A DNA stretch of 33,205 nt from an uncultured Erysipelotrichaceae bacterium (GTDB lineage Bacteria; Bacillota_I; Bacilli_A; Erysipelotrichales; Erysipelotrichaceae), in assembly GCA_934699415.1 (NCBI GenBank), contig CAKUWO010000013.1:1-33205 (forward strand), given 5' to 3'. The notes below the pieces were generated by a model. The model was given only the letters and a program-made list of their open reading frames with translations. It ran no database searches and had not been told where the DNA came from. This document shows, in pieces, positions 30,598-33,205 of this stretch. Position 1 is the stretch's first letter. Each line of letters starts with the position of its first letter. The position numbers were made by a program, and so were the translations under genes.

Positions 30598-31898
30598 TGA
30601 TTCTTGTAGGTAAAAAGATAGGAATTAATGGTGAAGGAATTTGTTATGATCATAAAATTCCCGTTTTTGTTGACGGGTTATTGCCTAATGAAAAAGCTGA
30701 AATTGCTATTGATATTGACTATGGACGTTATAAAGTAGGTCATATTGTAAAATTATTATCTTATAGTCCTAATCGTATTAAACCGATTTGTCCTCATTAT
30801 TTTAAATGTGGTGGTTGTTCCTTGATGCATGTTAAATACCAAGAACAGCTCAATATTAAGAAATCATTAGCTGTTGAAGCTCTTAATAAATATGCATCAT
30901 ATGATGCTTCTAAATGGCCTATTGTTGGTTCTATTAAAGAACTAGGATATCGTAATGCAACTAAACTTCAAGTTAAAACAATTAAGAATCAAACAATAGC
31001 TGGTTTTTATCAGAAAGGTACTAATCGTATTTTTAAGCTTGATAAATGTTTAATTCATAATGAAGAATTAGAAAAGAAAAGAAAGATTATTATTGAGTTA
31101 GTTAATAAATATCATCTAAAAGATTATAAAGATAAGAATGGGCTTAGAGGTATCTTTTTAAGAGTACTTGATGGAAGTGAAGTTTGTTTTATTGGTAGTA
31201 TAGATAAATTGCCAGCTAATATGGTTAAAGAATTAATTGCTGAAGGGATAGAAGTAATAGATTTAAGTGTAATTAAAAAGAAGAATAGTATAGAGTTTTT
31301 TGGTGATAATCTAATTCATTTAAATAAACCTTATTTAGATATAAATTTTGAAGGTATTGATTCTATTCTATCTACTAAGTCTTTCTTTCAATTAAATGAG
31401 TTGCAAGCTGCTAGACTCTATAATATTGCAATATCATTTTTAGATGATGAAGAGATTGATTTAGCAGTAGAGGCATATTCAGGTGTTGGCTTAATTTCGA
31501 TGTTGATGAAAGATAAAGCTAAACGTCTTATTGGCATTGAAATCGTTGAAGAAGCAGTAAAAGATGCCAGAAGAATCGCTGAAAATAATAACATTAGTAA
31601 TATTCAATATCTTTGTAATGACGCGGCAAAGGCATTAAAAGATATTGCTTCAAAAGAAAAGATTGATTTGTTGATAGTGGATCCACCAAGAAGTGGGTTA
31701 GATGATAATATGATTGAAATTATTAAGAAGAGTAAGATTGATAAAATCTTATATATTTCTTGTAATCCTGTAACATTAGCTAAGAATATTAAAAATTTAG
31801 CTTATGAAGTAGAGAAAATGACTTTCGTTGATATGTTTCCACAAACGGCGCATGTGGAGACGGTCTGTTTGATGTCAGGGAAAGTCGAATGGAGGTGA
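30597..31898 (+). CDS. rlmD: RNA (uracil-C5)-methyltransferase, TrmA/RlmD family, with a replaced 3' end
   Basis: A 433-residue methyltransferase making m5U in 23S rRNA or tRNA; RlmD, RlmC and the Gram-positive RlmCD cannot be separated here. The N-terminal TRAM-like part precedes an iron-sulphur site with Cys65, Cys71, Cys74 (CPHYFKCGGC) and Cys151. The catalytic domain shows SFFQLNELQA, AVEAYSGVGLISM, VDPPRSGLD, nucleophile motif SCNP and the base in HVETV. From about base 31850 the codons shift from AT-rich host style to GC-rich ones (CATGTGGAGACGGTC). The tail CLMSGKVEWR therefore looks supplied by an integrated element that restored the frame. GGAGGTGA at the end is also the next gene's ribosome binding site. 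Confidence 0.9.
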   Translation: MILVGKKIGINGEGICYDHKIPVFVDGLLPNEKAEIAIDIDYGRYKVGHIVKLLSYSPNRIKPICPHYFKCGGCSLMHVKYQEQLNIKKSLAVEALNKYASYDASKWPIVGSIKELGYRNATKLQVKTIKNQTIAGFYQKGTNRIFKLDKCLIHNEELEKKRKIIIELVNKYHLKDYKDKNGLRGIFLRVLDGSEVCFIGSIDKLPANMVKELIAEGIEVIDLSVIKKKNSIEFFGDNLIHLNKPYLDINFEGIDSILSTKSFFQLNELQAARLYNIAISFLDDEEIDLAVEAYSGVGLISMLMKDKAKRLIGIEIVEEAVKDARRIAENNNISNIQYLCNDAAKALKDIASKEKIDLLIVDPPRSGLDDNMIEIIKKSKIDKILYISCNPVTLAKNIKNLAYEVEKMTFVDMFPQTAHVETVCLMSGKVEWR

Positions 31899-31902
31899 TA
31901 GA

Positions 31903-32721
31903 TTGAAGAAATATTTGGCACCGCTTTTTATGCTCATAATCTTTGAAGCTGTTGCAATTACATTATGGCTTACAAAGGATAATATTTTTTACCTCTTCAA
32001 TTTCAGCTACATCGGGCTTTCGATATCTTTGGGGATTTTTCTGTTTATAAAAAAATATAAGCACGCAAGACGTATCGTTCAGTTGCTTGTTGGCTTATAT
32101 ATGCTGATATATCTGGGGCTTATCTGCAATGAGAATATGCAGATCGAGGGATTCTGGTATTACTTATTCACCGGAGTTTTTGAGGCTGCCACCATTCATT
32201 ATGCCGTTGCAAAGATTATCGGGCCACTGTTATTCGGCAGAGGCTGGTGTGGATATGCCTGCTGGACAGCTATGGTCTTGGATTTTCTTCCTTACAAGTC
32301 TCCATCACAACCAAGAAAGAAGCTTGGATGGATCAGATACATTACATTTACGGTTTCATTGGTATTTGTTGCCTCATTATTCCTTGCTAAGGTTGGCAAT
32401 ATCGAACGGATTATGTTCTGGGCATTTATTGTCGGTAATCTCGCTTATTATGCTGTGGGCATTGCACTCGCATTTGCGTTTAAGGATAACCGAGCATTTT
32501 GTAAATATATATGTCCCATCACTGTATTCTTGAAGCCAATGAGTTACTTCTCGGTTCTCAGGATAAAATGCGACAAAGACAAATGCATCTCATGTGGGAA
32601 ATGCAAACGAGTATGTCCTATGAATGTAGACGTGACAGATAATTCTCGAAAACGAAAAAATGGAACAGAATGTATTCTATGCATGGAATGTGTTAGAAAC
32701 TGTCCAAAGGATGCGCTTTAG
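31903..32721 (+). CDS. Membrane 4Fe-4S ferredoxin-type protein (NapH/CcoG-like)
   Basis: A 272-residue protein with about five to six hydrophobic segments followed by a C-terminal ferredoxin domain. The membrane part carries GRGWCGYACWTAMVLD, and later CKYICPITV, both typical of the NapH/CcoG/RdxA group. The C-terminus has two 4Fe-4S motifs: CISCGKCKRVCP and CILCMECVRNCP. These proteins move electrons between membrane and soluble partners; the partner here is unknown. The start is TTG 31903, five bases after GGAGGTGA, which overlaps the rlmD stop. Codon use is clearly GC-richer than in the host genes, supporting acquisition from a clostridial source. Confidence 0.85.
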   Translation: MKKYLAPLFMLIIFEAVAITLWLTKDNIFYLFNFSYIGLSISLGIFLFIKKYKHARRIVQLLVGLYMLIYLGLICNENMQIEGFWYYLFTGVFEAATIHYAVAKIIGPLLFGRGWCGYACWTAMVLDFLPYKSPSQPRKKLGWIRYITFTVSLVFVASLFLAKVGNIERIMFWAFIVGNLAYYAVGIALAFAFKDNRAFCKYICPITVFLKPMSYFSVLRIKCDKDKCISCGKCKRVCPMNVDVTDNSRKRKNGTECILCMECVRNCPKDAL

Positions 32722-32870
32722 GACAGGCAAAAGGCTCCCACACTGCCATCATCAGCGGGGGGCGCACTTTACCGGACTCAACCTGCGGTAGAGTTGCAGG
32801 AAATCAACCTACGGTTCGTGTAAAAATGATGATACCGGCTATGCTTGAGCCATGAAAGGAGGTGCCCGAT
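32722..32870 (+). other. Short gap with a startless open frame and a near-direct repeat
   Basis: A frame stays open from the end of the iron-sulphur gene to a TGA at 32852-32854 region, reading HTAIISGGRTLPDSTCGR and ending MMIPAMLEP, but I see no start or ribosome binding site. Within it TCAACCTGCGGT (32778-32789) recurs as TCAACCTACGGT (32804-32815). AAAGGAGGTG (32855-32864) then serves the next gene. It may be a coding remnant or conserved noncoding sequence of the element. Confidence 0.3.
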
Positions 32871-33008
32871 ATGGATCAAATCAAAATTGAAAATTTCATA
32901 GCATCATGCAGAAAGGAACAGGGCATGACTCAGGCGAGCCTTGCTGAGAAGCTCGGAATCAGTGACCGGGCAGTATCAAAATGGAAGACCGGAGTTTCCC
33001 GAAGTTAA
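32871..33008 (+). pseudogene. Truncated XRE-family repressor
   Basis: A 45-residue frame that begins as an intact XRE regulator (IENFIASCRKEQGMTQASLAEKL, then the recognition helix SDRAVSKWKTG) behind an ideal AAAGGAGGTG. It stops right after the helix-turn-helix, at GVSRS. Full-length relatives continue with a second helical half for dimerisation. The sequence after KWKTG no longer matches the usual continuation, so an internal deletion or frameshift is likely. A minimal DNA-binding peptide could still be made. Confidence 0.7.
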
Positions 33009-33078
33009 AGAAACTACCCAAAACTCACACTTACATTACTTCTAATATGAAAATCAAAGATTTATTGGAGGTATCATT

Positions 33079-33132
33079 ATGGCTCAGAACTTCACTTATA
33101 CCCAATGCGGTGATTACTATATCCCTGACTGA
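33079..33132 (+). pseudogene. N-terminal remnant of a TnpV-like gene
   Basis: MAQNFTYTQCGDYYIPD followed by a TGA matches the characteristic start of TnpV-type proteins of clostridial transposons (about 110-130 residues when complete). TTGGAGGT lies six bases before the ATG. Nearly the whole gene is missing, and another start follows within 35 bases. Confidence 0.6.
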
Positions 33133-33164
33133 TAATGTATCTGATTTTGGAGGAAAATTAATTT

Positions 33165-33205
33165 ATGAACAAAGAAAAAGCAGATATGATTATTTATACG
33201 ACAGA
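33165..33205 (+). CDS. Start of a RhuM-like protein, cut by the window edge
   Basis: GGAGGA (33149-33154) precedes ATG 33165, and 13 residues are readable (MNKEKADMIIYTT). This opening is typical of RhuM/virulence-type proteins, which are frequent on clostridial mobile elements and in places next to toxin or restriction genes. With so few residues the name is tentative. Confidence 0.4.
   Translation, partial: MNKEKADMIIYTT

Larger units (their letters stand above)
31850..33205. mobile_element. End of a putative integrative element inserted in the rlmD 3' end
   Basis: Base composition and codon use change near 31850, within rlmD. What follows is a GC-richer block with a membrane iron-sulphur protein, a truncated XRE repressor, a truncated tnpV and the start of a RhuM-like gene, all common cargo of clostridial mobile elements. 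The 3' end of this methyltransferase gene (rum/rumA) is a known insertion site for integrative elements and phages in streptococci and relatives. The far end, integrase and second attachment site are outside the window. The left boundary is an estimate of about ten bases either way. Confidence 0.6.

Noticed and set aside
32129..32533. 134-codon frame inside the iron-sulphur protein gene
   Set aside because: Shifted frame; the main frame has conserved cysteine motifs, and this product has none.
33047..33205. An open frame (MKIKDLLEVSLWLRTSL...) running to the window end
   Set aside because: It lies across the TnpV-like start and the RhuM-like start in another frame, both of which have good ribosome binding sites and recognisable N-termini; this frame has no ribosome binding site I can see.

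Overview
The window looks like chromosomal DNA of a low-GC, AT-rich member of the Bacillota. The gene content (DnaB/DnaI helicase loading, RNase J, long-form HPF, a PolA without an intact proofreading site) and style (dense, overlapping operons, AAAGGAGG ribosome binding sites) fit the Erysipelotrichia/Mollicutes side of the Bacilli. That placement is inference from gene order and protein character; no marker here was compared against a database.

Layout. 1-4.3 kb: the 3' end of rpsO, its terminator, then a two-gene ABC exporter whose permease carries a very long extracytoplasmic coiled coil. 4.3-6.2 kb: hpf translationally coupled to a small unknown gene, then an Alg14/Alg13-type glycosyltransferase pair (pssD/pssE). 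6.2-16.1 kb: a long plus-strand operon pnp, trmB, a TroA/ZnuA-like lipoprotein, polA, a mutM-coaE fusion, dnaB, dnaI. It meets the minus-strand def-rnj operon at a hairpin built from both stop-codon regions. 18.5-21.4 kb: ftsW, rsmD, coaD and a phosphoesterase, facing a minus-strand coaX-maf-rlmI operon. 23.9-24.8 kb: a 0.9 kb stretch without intact genes that holds a compact structured RNA with its own promoter and terminator, further hairpins, decayed coding fragments and the terminator of tRNA-Leu(UAG). 24.8-31.9 kb: tRNA-Leu, a sugar nucleotidyltransferase, tex, a lipoprotein, then hflX, a chorismate-mutase-like gene and a TrmA/RlmD-family RNA methyltransferase. 31.85 kb to the end: visibly more GC-rich sequence starting inside the 3' end of that methyltransferase gene, with a membrane 4Fe-4S protein, a truncated XRE repressor, a truncated tnpV and the start of a RhuM-like gene. 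This is probably one end of an integrated mobile element.

Most host genes serve core information processing: RNA decay (pnp, rnj), rRNA/tRNA modification (trmB, rsmD, rlmI, rlmD), replication and repair (polA, mutM, dnaB, dnaI), ribosome hibernation and rescue (hpf, hflX) and coenzyme A synthesis (coaX, coaD, coaE in three different operons). The most notable observations are: several operons whose TATAAT box sits six to eight bases from the start codon with no Shine-Dalgarno sequence (predicted leaderless mRNAs); the mutM-coaE fusion; a TroA-like lipoprotein that has lost its metal-binding histidines; the unidentified structured RNA near 24.1 kb; and the mobile-element junction in the methyltransferase gene. 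No defence system or CRISPR array was seen.
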